Source: Catellatospora tritici
GTDB taxonomy: Bacteria > Actinomycetota > Actinomycetes > Mycobacteriales > Micromonosporaceae
Length of the DNA: 64,000 bases
Direction: 5' to 3'
NCBI RefSeq assembly: GCF_019083965.1
Contig: NZ_JAHRCY010000007.1
Span: 379,157-443,156, forward strand
This document shows, in pieces, positions 43,965-53,866 of this stretch. Both the position numbers and the translations under genes were made by a program. The notes under the pieces were generated by a model. It was given only the letters and a program-made list of their open reading frames with translations. It made no database searches and was not told where the DNA came from. The first letter of the stretch is position 1, and every line of letters begins with the position of its first letter.

Positions 43965-45593
43965 GTGAGCGACCTCAACGCCGTGTGGCTGGCCGCCACC
44001 GACGAGCTCGCTGACGAGATCGTCTCGGCGCAGCACCGGGCGTACCTGCGGCTGACCCAGGCCCTCGCCGTGGTGGACGATCTGGTCCTGCTCAGCGTCC
44101 CGGACGCGTTCATCCGCGAGGTCATCGAGATCAAGCTGCGCACCGCGATCACCGACACGCTGTCGCGGATCATGGGTCGCCCCGTCCAGGTCGCCGTGAA
44201 GATCCGACCGCCCGACGAGTCCGGCGGCCGCCCGGCCGCGGCACCCGCGACGGCGCCACCGGAGTATCCGCCCGCCCCACCGGCCCCTTCCTTCGCTACT
44301 TCCACGCCGTTCCCGGCGGCACCGGCGGAGCACCAGGTGGTCGCGCCGCCCGCCGATGGAGAGGACGCGTTGTTCGGCGTACCGACGCCGCGTCATCCCG
44401 AGCCGGTGGCCGCCCGCACCTCCCCGATGCGGGTGCCCGACCGCGACGGCCCGCCGGACTCCGGTCCCGGCCGCGGCACCGGCCCGGTCGACCCGCGCGG
44501 AGGGCTCGGCGCCATGCGCGAGGATCGGCGCCCCGGGGCCACGCCCGGCTCGCAGTGGGAGTCGGGTGGCAACAAGCTCAACCCGAAGTATCGGTTCGAG
44601 ACCTTCGTCATCGGCGCGTCCAACCGGTTCGCCCACGCCGCCTCGGTCGCCGTGGCCGAGTCGCCGGCCAAGGCCTACAACCCGCTGTTCATCTACGGCG
44701 GCTCCGGGCTGGGCAAGACCCACCTGCTGCACGCCATCGGTCACTACGCCCAGGAGCTCGGCCACGCCCGCAGCGTCCGGTACGTGTCGACCGAGGAGTT
44801 CACCAACGACTTCATCAACTCGATCCGCGACGACAAGGCCAGTGCCTTCCAGCGCCGCTACCGGGATGTGGACATTCTCCTGATCGACGACATCCAGTTC
44901 CTCGAGAAGCGGGACCGGACCCAGGAGGAGTTCTTCCACACCTTCAACACCCTGCACAACGCCAACAAGCAGATCGTGATCACCTCCGACCGTTCGCCCA
45001 AGGCGCTGTCGACGCTGGAGGACCGGCTGCGGACCCGGTTCGAGTGGGGCCTGCTGGCCGACATCCAGCCGCCGGACCTGGAGACGCGCATCGCGATCCT
45101 GCAGAAGAAGGCGGCACAAGAGCGGCTGCTGGCCCCGCCGGACGTGCTGGAGTTCATCGCCTCGCGGGTTTCGAACTCGATCCGCGAACTCGAGGGTGCC
45201 CTGATCCGGGTCACCGCGTACGCCAACCTCAGCCGGGAGCAGGTGAAGCTGTCCATCGCCGAGGAGGTGCTGCGCGACTTCATCCCCGACGACGCCGCAC
45301 CGGAGATCACCGCCGACCAGATCATGATGTCGACGTCGGAGTACTTCGGGGTGAGCCTGGAGGATCTGCGCGGGCACTCACGCTCGCGGGTGCTGGTCAA
45401 CGCCCGCCAGGTGGCCATGTATCTGTGTCGCGAGCTGACCGACCTGTCGCTGCCCCGGATCGGACAGGCCTTCGGCGGCCGCGACCACACCACGGTCATG
45501 CACGCCGACCGCAAGATCCGGCAGCAGATGGCCGAGCGCCGCTCGCTCTACAACCAGATCGCCGAGCTGACCAACCGCATCAAGCAGAACTGA
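43965..45593 (+). CDS. dnaA: chromosomal replication initiator protein DnaA
   Basis: A 542-residue initiator. Domain I (residues 1-90, VSDLNAVWLAATDELADEI) is followed by a long Pro/Ala/Gly-rich domain II of about 110 residues, typical of high-GC actinomycetes. The AAA+ domain III has Walker A GGSGLGKTH (near 245) and Walker B LLIDDIQFL (near 305). Domain IV has the DnaA-box-binding GGRDHTTVMHA (near 505). The GTG at 43965 has GAGG upstream. oriC begins immediately after the stop. Confidence 0.98.
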   Translation: MSDLNAVWLAATDELADEIVSAQHRAYLRLTQALAVVDDLVLLSVPDAFIREVIEIKLRTAITDTLSRIMGRPVQVAVKIRPPDESGGRPAAAPATAPPEYPPAPPAPSFATSTPFPAAPAEHQVVAPPADGEDALFGVPTPRHPEPVAARTSPMRVPDRDGPPDSGPGRGTGPVDPRGGLGAMREDRRPGATPGSQWESGGNKLNPKYRFETFVIGASNRFAHAASVAVAESPAKAYNPLFIYGGSGLGKTHLLHAIGHYAQELGHARSVRYVSTEEFTNDFINSIRDDKASAFQRRYRDVDILLIDDIQFLEKRDRTQEEFFHTFNTLHNANKQIVITSDRSPKALSTLEDRLRTRFEWGLLADIQPPDLETRIAILQKKAAQERLLAPPDVLEFIASRVSNSIRELEGALIRVTAYANLSREQVKLSIAEEVLRDFIPDDAAPEITADQIMMSTSEYFGVSLEDLRGHSRSRVLVNARQVAMYLCRELTDLSLPRIGQAFGGRDHTTVMHADRKIRQQMAERRSLYNQIAELTNRIKQN

Positions 45594-46368
45594 CCTCAGC
45601 TACTCCGTACGTCCCGGCAATGCTCCGTACGTCCCGGCAGCTACTCCGTACGTCCCGACGCCCCGCCCGGCCGACCGCCGCGCGGGGCGTTCGCATCGGT
45701 GGACCTGGGCTGTCGTACCCCCGGGCAAGGATGTTTCCCCACCGGTTGTGCACAGGCTGGGGATGATCGCGCAGCCATAGAAACTTGTCGAATCACTGCC
45801 TCGTTGTCCACAGCAACGGTGGAAAACCCGGTGGATAACCCGGTGGATTTCTTGTGGACGGGCTGTGGACGCATGTGGACGAAGAACTGGGGAAAAATCT
45901 TGCTGTGGAAAGGATGTGGACGGGGTGTGGACGCAGGCCCATGATCCGTGGACAGCCGAGCAAGATCGGTGGATATCGCTGTGGAGAACGACCCGGCCCG
46001 GTGTCCACAGATTGGGGAGAAACCCTGGGGATTGACGGTGGATAACCTGTGGACGTCGGTGGACAACCGGTGGACGAAGCTCCGCCTGTGGAGAAACAGG
46101 CTGGTTATCCACGCGCTGTCCACCGCTCATCCACACCCCCACAGGTGCTCTGAGCTGCGGATATAGGGGAAATCCACAGTTTCCACAGGACCGATGATGA
46201 AGACGTCAGTTATCTCAAAGAGAGAAAACAAACAATCATCGGGGAGCGGGCAGGTGTGGATGCCGTACGGCCTCGCTGTGCACAGGGGTCGGCGAGAAGA
46301 GATCGCCCGCAGGTCCTAAGGTTTTACCGGTCAGCAAGGCAGCATCAACGTGACCATGGAGGCTGAAG
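45594..46368. other. oriC: chromosomal replication origin oriC
   Basis: A 775-bp non-coding region between dnaA and dnaN with at least 15 DnaA-box-like 9-mers on both strands. Exact TTGTCCACA is at 45804-45812, and many variants (TGTGGACG, GGTGGATAA, TTATCCACG, TTTCCACAG) lie between 45830 and 46190. An A/T-rich stretch at about 46207-46238 is the likely unwinding element, ending 130 bp before dnaN. The location is that of oriC in Streptomyces and Mycobacterium. Confidence 0.93.
45603..45657. repeat. triple CTCCGTACGTCCCG repeat at the dnaA edge of oriC
   Basis: The 14-bp unit occurs at 45603, 45623 and 45644, spaced 20 and 21 bp, each with a CGTACG palindrome, starting 10 bp after the dnaA stop. 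Confidence 0.9.
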
Positions 46369-47514
46369 ATGAAGTTCCGAGTGGAGCGTGATGCGCTCGC
46401 CGACGCCGTGGCCTGGACGGCCAAGAGCCTGCCCAGCCGCCCGTCAGTACCGGTGCTCGCCGGAGTGATGCTGCGCGTGGCCGACGGCCGCCTGCACGTA
46501 TCGGGCTTCGACTACGAGGTCTCCAACCAGGTGGACGTCGAGGTTCAGGCCGACGCCGACGGCGCGACCCTGGTCTCCGGGCGTCTGCTTGCCGAGATCA
46601 CCAAGGCACTGCCCGCCAAGCCGGTGGAGATCGCCGCTGTCGGCTCGCACCTGGAGCTGGTGTGCGGCAGTGCGCGGTTCACCCTGCCGACGATGCCGGT
46701 CGAGGACTACCCGACCCTGCCGGAGCTGCCCGCCAGCGCCGGTCGCGTGGACGCGGCCGTGTTCGCCTCGGCGGTGGCCCAGGTCGCCATCGCGGCCGGA
46801 CGCGACGAGACGCTGCCGATGATGACCGGCGTGCGGCTGGAGCTGACCGGGGATTCGCTGGCCCTGCTCGCCACCGACCGGTACCGGCTGGCCATCCGGG
46901 AGATCACCTGGACCCCGGACGACGCCTCCATCAACGTCAACGCCCTGGTGCCCGCGCGCACCCTGGCCGATACCGCCAAGACGCTCGGCCCGATCGGCGG
47001 CGACGTCACCATCGCGCTCGCCGGTGGCGGTGCCGGTGAGGGCATGATCGGCTTCGTCGGCGGCTCGAAGGTCGGCGGTTCGCGGCGCACCACCAGCCGC
47101 CTGCTCGACGGGCAGTCGTACCCGCCGGTGCGGTCGCTGTTCGCGCCCAGCTACGCCTCCGAGGCGCGGGTCACGGTCTCGGCGCTGGTCGAGGTCGTCA
47201 AGCGCGTCTCGCTCGTCGCGGAGAAAGCGACTCCGGTGCGGCTGAGCTTCAGTGAGGATGGTCTCGTGGTCGAGGCCGGCGGCACCGAGGAGGCGCGGGC
47301 GAGCGAGGCGATGGACGCCACGTTCACCGGCGAGGCGATGACGATCGCGTTCAACCCGCAGTACCTGATCGAGGGCCTGGGCGCGCTGGGCGCACCGACG
47401 GCGGTGTTCTCGTTCAACGATCCGTTCAAGCCCGCTGTGATCACCCCCGCCGGCGATGACGGTGTGATTCCCGGTTTCCGCTACCTGATCATGCCGATCC
47501 GGGTTGGCCGCTGA
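46369..47514 (+). CDS. dnaN: DNA polymerase III beta sliding clamp
   Basis: A 381-residue clamp of three similar domains. It starts MKFRVERDALADAVAW, with the RPSVPVLAGVMLR segment of domain 1, LLATDRYRLAIREITW of domain 2, and the terminal FRYLIMPIRVGR in place of the usual MPMRL end. TGGAGG precedes the ATG. It is the first gene rightward of oriC, followed 50 bp later by gnd. Confidence 0.97.
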   Translation: MKFRVERDALADAVAWTAKSLPSRPSVPVLAGVMLRVADGRLHVSGFDYEVSNQVDVEVQADADGATLVSGRLLAEITKALPAKPVEIAAVGSHLELVCGSARFTLPTMPVEDYPTLPELPASAGRVDAAVFASAVAQVAIAAGRDETLPMMTGVRLELTGDSLALLATDRYRLAIREITWTPDDASINVNALVPARTLADTAKTLGPIGGDVTIALAGGGAGEGMIGFVGGSKVGGSRRTTSRLLDGQSYPPVRSLFAPSYASEARVTVSALVEVVKRVSLVAEKATPVRLSFSEDGLVVEAGGTEEARASEAMDATFTGEAMTIAFNPQYLIEGLGALGAPTAVFSFNDPFKPAVITPAGDDGVIPGFRYLIMPIRVGR

Positions 47515-47564
47515 CCGAGCGGGCAGCACCAAGGCACCAGCACAACCGCACCAAGGGGGAAGAC

Positions 47565-48455
47565 ATGCAGCTCGGACTGGTCGGACTGGGTCGGATGGGC
47601 GGCAACATGCGGGACCGCCTCACCGAGGCCGGTCACGACGTCGTCGGATACGACCACAACCCGCAGATCTCGGACGCCGAAAGCCTGGCCGACCTCGTCG
47701 CCAAGCTGCAGGCGCCGCGCGCGGTGTGGGTGATGGTGCCTGTCGCGGTCACCGAGGCGGCGATTGACGAACTGGCCGCGCTGCTCAGCCCCGGTGACGT
47801 GATCATTGACGGTGGCAACTCGCGGTTCACCTCCGATGGGCCCCGCGCCGAGCGTCTCGCGAAGCAGAGCATCGGGTACGTCGACGTCGGCGTCTCGGGC
47901 GGCGTCTGGGGCAAGGAGTACGGCTACGGCCTGATGGCGGGCGGCTCCGACGAGCACATCGCCCGGCTGATGCCGATCTTCGAGGCGCTCAAGCCCGCCG
48001 GCGAGTTCGGTTTCGTGCACGCCGGCCCGGTCGGCGCCGGCCACTACGCCAAGATGGTCCACAACGGCATCGAGTACGGCCTGATGCACGCCTACGCCGA
48101 GGGCTACGAGCTGCTGGAGGCCTCCGAACTCGTCACCAACGTGCCCGGCGTCTTCAAGTCGTGGCGCGAGGGCACCGTGGTCAAGTCGTGGCTGCTCGAC
48201 CTCATGGACGCCGCGCTGGAGGCCGACCCGCACCTGGACAAGATCAAGGGCTGGGCCGACGACACCGGCGAGGGCCGGTGGACCGTGGAGGAGGCGATCC
48301 GCCTCGCCGTGCCGCTGCACGTCATCTCGGCGGCGCTGTTCACCCGGTTCGAGTCCCGCCAGGACGACTCGCCCGCGATGAAGGCGATCGCCGCGCTGCG
48401 CAACCAGTTCGGTGGGCACGCCGTGCGCGCCGTCGACACCAAGCCCGCCGGCTGA
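47565..48455 (+). CDS. gnd: 6-phosphogluconate dehydrogenase, decarboxylating (short NAD-type)
   Basis: A 296-residue enzyme that oxidatively decarboxylates 6-phosphogluconate to ribulose-5-phosphate. GLVGLGRMGGNM (residues 4-15) is the Rossmann motif, IIDGGNSRF and VDVGVSGGVWG are conserved, and HAGPVGAGHYAKMVHNGIEYG carries the catalytic Lys and His/Asn. It is the short GndA-like form of about 300 residues. Location between dnaN and recF matches Streptomyces. AAGGGGGAAG precedes the ATG. Confidence 0.95.
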   Translation: MQLGLVGLGRMGGNMRDRLTEAGHDVVGYDHNPQISDAESLADLVAKLQAPRAVWVMVPVAVTEAAIDELAALLSPGDVIIDGGNSRFTSDGPRAERLAKQSIGYVDVGVSGGVWGKEYGYGLMAGGSDEHIARLMPIFEALKPAGEFGFVHAGPVGAGHYAKMVHNGIEYGLMHAYAEGYELLEASELVTNVPGVFKSWREGTVVKSWLLDLMDAALEADPHLDKIKGWADDTGEGRWTVEEAIRLAVPLHVISAALFTRFESRQDDSPAMKAIAALRNQFGGHAVRAVDTKPAG

Positions 48456-48462
48456 GCCTGGC

Positions 48463-49566
48463 GTGTACGTCCGCAGGCTCGAACTCGTCGACGTCCGCTC
48501 GTACGCACGGGTGGGCGTCGACTTCGAGCCCGGACCGAACGTGCTGATCGGCCCGAACGGGGTCGGCAAGACCAACCTCGTCGAGGCGATGGGCTACGTC
48601 GCCACCCTGGCCAGCCACCGCGTCTCCACCGACGCGCCGCTGGTCCGGGTCGGCGCGAGCACCGGCGTGATCCGGTGCGCGATCGTGCACGAGCAGCGCG
48701 AGCTGCTGGTGGAGCTGGAGATCATTCCCGGCCGGGCCAACCGCGCCCGGCTGGGCCGCTCCCCGGCCCGCCGCCCGCGCGACATCCTCGGCGCGCTGCG
48801 GCTGGTGCTGTTCGCCCCCGAAGACCTCTCCCTGGTGCGCGGCGAGCCCGACCAGCGCCGCCGCTACCTGGACGACCTGCTGGTGGCCCGGCAGCCCCGG
48901 TTCGCCGCGGTACGGGCCGACTACGAGCGGGTGCTCAAGCAGCGCAACGCCCTGCTGCGCACGGCGTACCTGACCCGCAAGGTGACCCGGCAGGGCGGCG
49001 ACCTGAGCACGCTGGAGGTGTGGGACACCCACCTCGCCGAGCACGGCGCGCAGCTGCTGCGGGCCCGGCTCGCCCTGGTCGAGCAGCTCTCGCCGTTCCT
49101 GGAGGACGCCTACCAGCAGGTGAGCGCGGGCACGGGCAAGGCGGTGGCCGAGTATCGCGGGTCGGTGACCGACCCGACGCCGGAGGCGCTGCTGGCGGCG
49201 CTGGCCGAGGTGCGCGCCGACGAGGTCGCCCGCGGGACGACCCTGGCCGGGCCGCACCGCGACGATCTCGTGCTGCGCCTGGGCGACCTGCCGGTGAAGG
49301 GGTACGCCAGCCACGGTGAGTCGTGGTCCTACGCGCTGGCGCTGCGGCTGGCCGGGTACAGCCTGCTGCGGGCCGACGGGATCGAGCCGGTGCTGGTGCT
49401 CGACGACGTCTTCGCGGAGTTGGACACGGGCCGCCGGGAGCGGCTGGCCGCGCTGATCGGCGACGCCGCCCAGGTGATCGTGACCTGTGCCGTCGAGGCT
49501 GATGTGCCCGCGTCGCTGCGCGGGGCAAGATTCCGGGTGGAGCCGGGGGAGGTGGCACGTGTCTGA
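48463..49566 (+). CDS. recF: DNA replication and repair protein RecF
   Basis: A 367-residue SMC-like ATPase that loads RecA at gaps. VYVRRLELVDVRSYA opens the protein, NVLIGPNGVGKTNLVEA (near residue 25) is Walker A, FAPEDLSLVRGEPDQRRRYLD follows, and VLVLDDVFAELD (near 310) is the signature/Walker B region. The GTG start at 48463 lies 7 bp after the gnd stop. The C-terminus overlaps the DUF721 gene by 8 bp. Confidence 0.96.
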   Translation: MYVRRLELVDVRSYARVGVDFEPGPNVLIGPNGVGKTNLVEAMGYVATLASHRVSTDAPLVRVGASTGVIRCAIVHEQRELLVELEIIPGRANRARLGRSPARRPRDILGALRLVLFAPEDLSLVRGEPDQRRRYLDDLLVARQPRFAAVRADYERVLKQRNALLRTAYLTRKVTRQGGDLSTLEVWDTHLAEHGAQLLRARLALVEQLSPFLEDAYQQVSAGTGKAVAEYRGSVTDPTPEALLAALAEVRADEVARGTTLAGPHRDDLVLRLGDLPVKGYASHGESWSYALALRLAGYSLLRADGIEPVLVLDDVFAELDTGRRERLAALIGDAAQVIVTCAVEADVPASLRGARFRVEPGEVARV

Positions 49567-50086
49567 GTCCGTACCGACGCCGAAGCCTGAGTCGAACGGC
49601 CCGCAGCTGGCCCGAGCCGCGCTCGACGCGGCGCTGAAGAAACGCGCCGCGCGGGCTGAGGCCGCGGCCGCCCAAGGGGACACCAACCGGCGCTACCGAC
49701 CGCGCGGCTACTCCGGCCCCGGCCCGGACCCGCGCGACCCGGCCAAGCTCGGTGACGTCCTCGCCAAGCTGATGAAGCAGCGGGGCTGGCAGCGGCCCAC
49801 CGCCGAGGCGACCGTCTTCGGCGAGTGGGAGAAGGTCGTCGGCCCGGACGTCGCCGCGCACAGCCGCCCGGTGAAGCTGGAGAACGGCGAGCTGACCGTC
49901 GAGGCCGAGTCGACCGCCTGGGCCACCCAGCTGCGGCTGCTGGCCCGCACCATCCTCGGCCGGATCGGCGGGGTGGTCGGCCACAACGTCGTCACCAAGC
50001 TGCACATCCACGGCCCCGCCGCCCCGTCCTGGTCGCACGGCCGCAAGCGGGTGCGTGGCTCGGGCCCCGGCGACACCTACGGCTGA
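49559..50086 (+). CDS. dciA: DUF721 protein, DciA-type helicase loader candidate
   Basis: A 175-residue protein. The first ~65 residues are a flexible basic Pro/Arg/Gly-rich stretch. The DUF721 domain (about 62-150) contains LGDVLAKLMKQRGW, WEKVVGPDVAAHSRPV and ESTAWATQLRLLARTIL. DciA was shown in other bacteria to interact with the replicative helicase DnaB and help load it. It corresponds to Rv0004 between recF and gyrB. GGGGGAGG precedes the GTG, and the gene overlaps recF. Confidence 0.92.
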   Translation: MSESVPTPKPESNGPQLARAALDAALKKRAARAEAAAAQGDTNRRYRPRGYSGPGPDPRDPAKLGDVLAKLMKQRGWQRPTAEATVFGEWEKVVGPDVAAHSRPVKLENGELTVEAESTAWATQLRLLARTILGRIGGVVGHNVVTKLHIHGPAAPSWSHGRKRVRGSGPGDTYG

Positions 50087-50123
50087 GCGGGAACCCGACA
50101 GTCGGCTGGGCTGTCTGAGAGCC

Positions 50124-50648
50124 ATGCGGAAACTGTGGGCGACTCTGGCCGTCGTGCTGTCGACGGCATCTCTGCTGGTGCTTGGCCCGACGACGACGGC
50201 GTGTGCGTGCAGCTGTGCCGACTTCAAACCGGCCGAGTCGCTGGACTGGGCCGATCTGGCCTTCACCGGGGTGGTCGTGGATATCGACCGTCCGCTACTG
50301 AACGACGGCTCCGGCGACCTCACCGCCACCCTCAAGGTCGAGTCGGTGGTCAAAGGTCAGGCCACGGGCGAGGTCGAGGTCAAGACCGCGGTCGAGGGGC
50401 CAAGCTGCGGCTTCGACTTCGTCGAGGGCAACCGCTACTTCGTGTACAGCCGTGAGGGCCGCACCGACCTGTGCATCGGCAACAAGTCGCTCGGTTCGGC
50501 ACCGGAGGTGCCCCTCAGCGGCGACATGCCGTACGGCGTACTGATCGCGACCGGCGCCACCGTCGTGATCGTGGTGCTGGGGGGTTGGCTCCTGCTACGC
50601 CGCCGCACCCCGCGATCGGCCGCCGACCGCATCGGTAAAGGAGCGTGA
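50124..50648 (+). CDS. secreted, C-terminally anchored protein with a cysteine motif (NTR/TIMP-like)
   Basis: A 174-residue protein. A signal sequence (residues 1-29) is followed directly by TACACSCADF, then a beta-rich domain of about 100 residues with paired cysteines (SCGFDF, DLCIG), and a C-terminal span (about 133-155) ending in RRR. The CxCxC start after the signal peptide resembles the netrin/TIMP-like (NTR) fold found in some actinobacterial secreted proteins. That assignment is tentative. It is not part of the conserved gyrB block. It lies 37 bp after the DUF721 gene. Confidence 0.75.
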   Translation: MRKLWATLAVVLSTASLLVLGPTTTACACSCADFKPAESLDWADLAFTGVVVDIDRPLLNDGSGDLTATLKVESVVKGQATGEVEVKTAVEGPSCGFDFVEGNRYFVYSREGRTDLCIGNKSLGSAPEVPLSGDMPYGVLIATGATVVIVVLGGWLLLRRRTPRSAADRIGKGA

Positions 50649-50702
50649 CATCGCCGCAGGCGATGTAGCGACGCGCCGATGCGGTCGGCTTCAAAGGCCG
50701 AT

Positions 50703-50729
50703 CGCCGCGCCCGCGAAGGCGGGCGCCAG
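50703..50729. repeat. dispersed hairpin repeat, copy B
   Basis: Second copy of the 27-bp element at 8723-8749, one base different, placed between the secreted protein gene and the convergent hypothetical gene. Confidence 0.6.
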
Positions 50730-50739
50730 CAGCAGAGCA

Positions 50740-51294
50740 TCAACTCTCCGCGTAGACCGCGAAGCCGCGGTCGGCGCAGCGGCGGTAGAACTGGGCCAGC
50801 ACGCTGAATTCCGAGAGCGGGAAGCTCCACTGCGGGTCGCCGTCGGTCTCCTCGCGCAGCGCCTCGAGCCGCTGCTCGAGCCAGCGCAGCTGCTGCTCGG
50901 GCAGGCGCGAGTCGGACAGGGCGGCCCGCAGCACCGCGGCGACGCTGTCGAAGGTGACGGTCTCGCCGTGCGGGCGGTGCCCGGCGACGAACTTCTCCAG
51001 CCCGCCCGCGATCCAGGCGCAGCCGTCCGGGTCGATGACCGGGTCCTCGTCCTCCTCGGCCGCCTCAGTGGCGTAGAGCACACCCTTGAGGCCGAGCAGC
51101 AGGTCGATCACCTCGGTGTACGCGGTGGCGCGCACCGTCCCGGTGCGGGCGATGTGCCCGGCCAGTGCCGCGGTCGGCGCTGCCGTCGTCGGCTGCTCGG
51201 CCAGCTCGGCGAAGTCGACGAATTCCGCGGGGGCGACCGGGTCGTAGAACCTTCCGGTGCGCGGCCACTGCACGGCGACGTTGTCCAGCCCCAT
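50740..51294 (-). CDS. hypothetical protein of about 184 residues
   Basis: A soluble alpha-helical protein starting MGLDNVAVQWPRTGRFYDP, with EFVDFAELAEQPTTAAP, LLGLKGVLYATEAAEEDEDP and a C-terminal LSEFSVLAQFYRRCADRG segment. I do not recognise the family. The start at 51294 is favoured over the longer frame (51363) by AGAGG just upstream and by a better N-terminus. It is transcribed away from gyrB and separated from it by 500 bp. Confidence 0.72.
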   Translation of the reverse strand: MGLDNVAVQWPRTGRFYDPVAPAEFVDFAELAEQPTTAAPTAALAGHIARTGTVRATAYTEVIDLLLGLKGVLYATEAAEEDEDPVIDPDGCAWIAGGLEKFVAGHRPHGETVTFDSVAAVLRAALSDSRLPEQQLRWLEQRLEALREETDGDPQWSFPLSEFSVLAQFYRRCADRGFAVYAES

Positions 51295-51795
51295 CTCAGC
51301 CTCTCGCGTAGGGGTTTGCGTCCCGGCTCTGCCGGTCATGGCGAGCACAGGGGGCGAGCGCAACTTACGGCATACCGGGGCCCCGGCGCGACCCTCTGAA
51401 CCGGTGCTTCTCGCCCGAACGGCGCTCAGGTGGCGCGGATCGGCGCTCCGACCGCCGAGGCGGGGAGCACGCGCGCTCAGCCGTGGGGGGAGTTGCGCCC
51501 GGAGCCGTTCGGGCGGCTACGTGGCCGTGAGGGGCGCGAAACGGCGTACTGGGGGTGCTCCCGTGCGGCGATTGTCGGCTCGACCAAGTAGGATCGCTGC
51601 CAGAGTAGGAACACTGGGTGGACCGTCGTGCGCGACACCGGGTGGGGTCGTCGCGTCCGCCGCTGGCCGGCAGGTGTGCGACGTACGCCCCGTGACGCTC
51701 ATGACCAGGTCTGACGACCCCGGCCCCGCCGATGCGGGGCGTGCAGGCCGGAACGTTGTCCCCGCCGTCTGGTGGCGGCGGAGGAGGGATTGAGA
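51295..51795. other. intergenic region upstream of gyrB
   Basis: About 500 bp between divergent genes. A TAGGAT -10-like box at 51589-51594 could belong to gyrB, but no matching -35 is clear. No other gene is supported. Confidence 0.4.
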
Positions 51796-53754
<1,959 letters not shown>

Positions 53755-53771
53755 TACGCCTGCTGTCGTCC

Positions 53772-53829
53772 TGTGGGTAAACAGCACGTTTATCCACAGG
53801 ACGGCCACTGATCCACAGCGTTATCCACA
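53772..53829. promoter_or_regulatory. four DnaA boxes between gyrB and gyrA
   Basis: Exact TTATCCACA at 53790-53798 and 53821-53829, TGATCCACA (one mismatch) at 53809-53817, and TGTGGGTAA (one mismatch) at 53772-53780, all within 58 bp of the gyrA leader. Confidence 0.85.
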
Positions 53830-53866
53830 GCTTCTCAGCTATAGACGTGGGAAAGAGTTCTAAACA

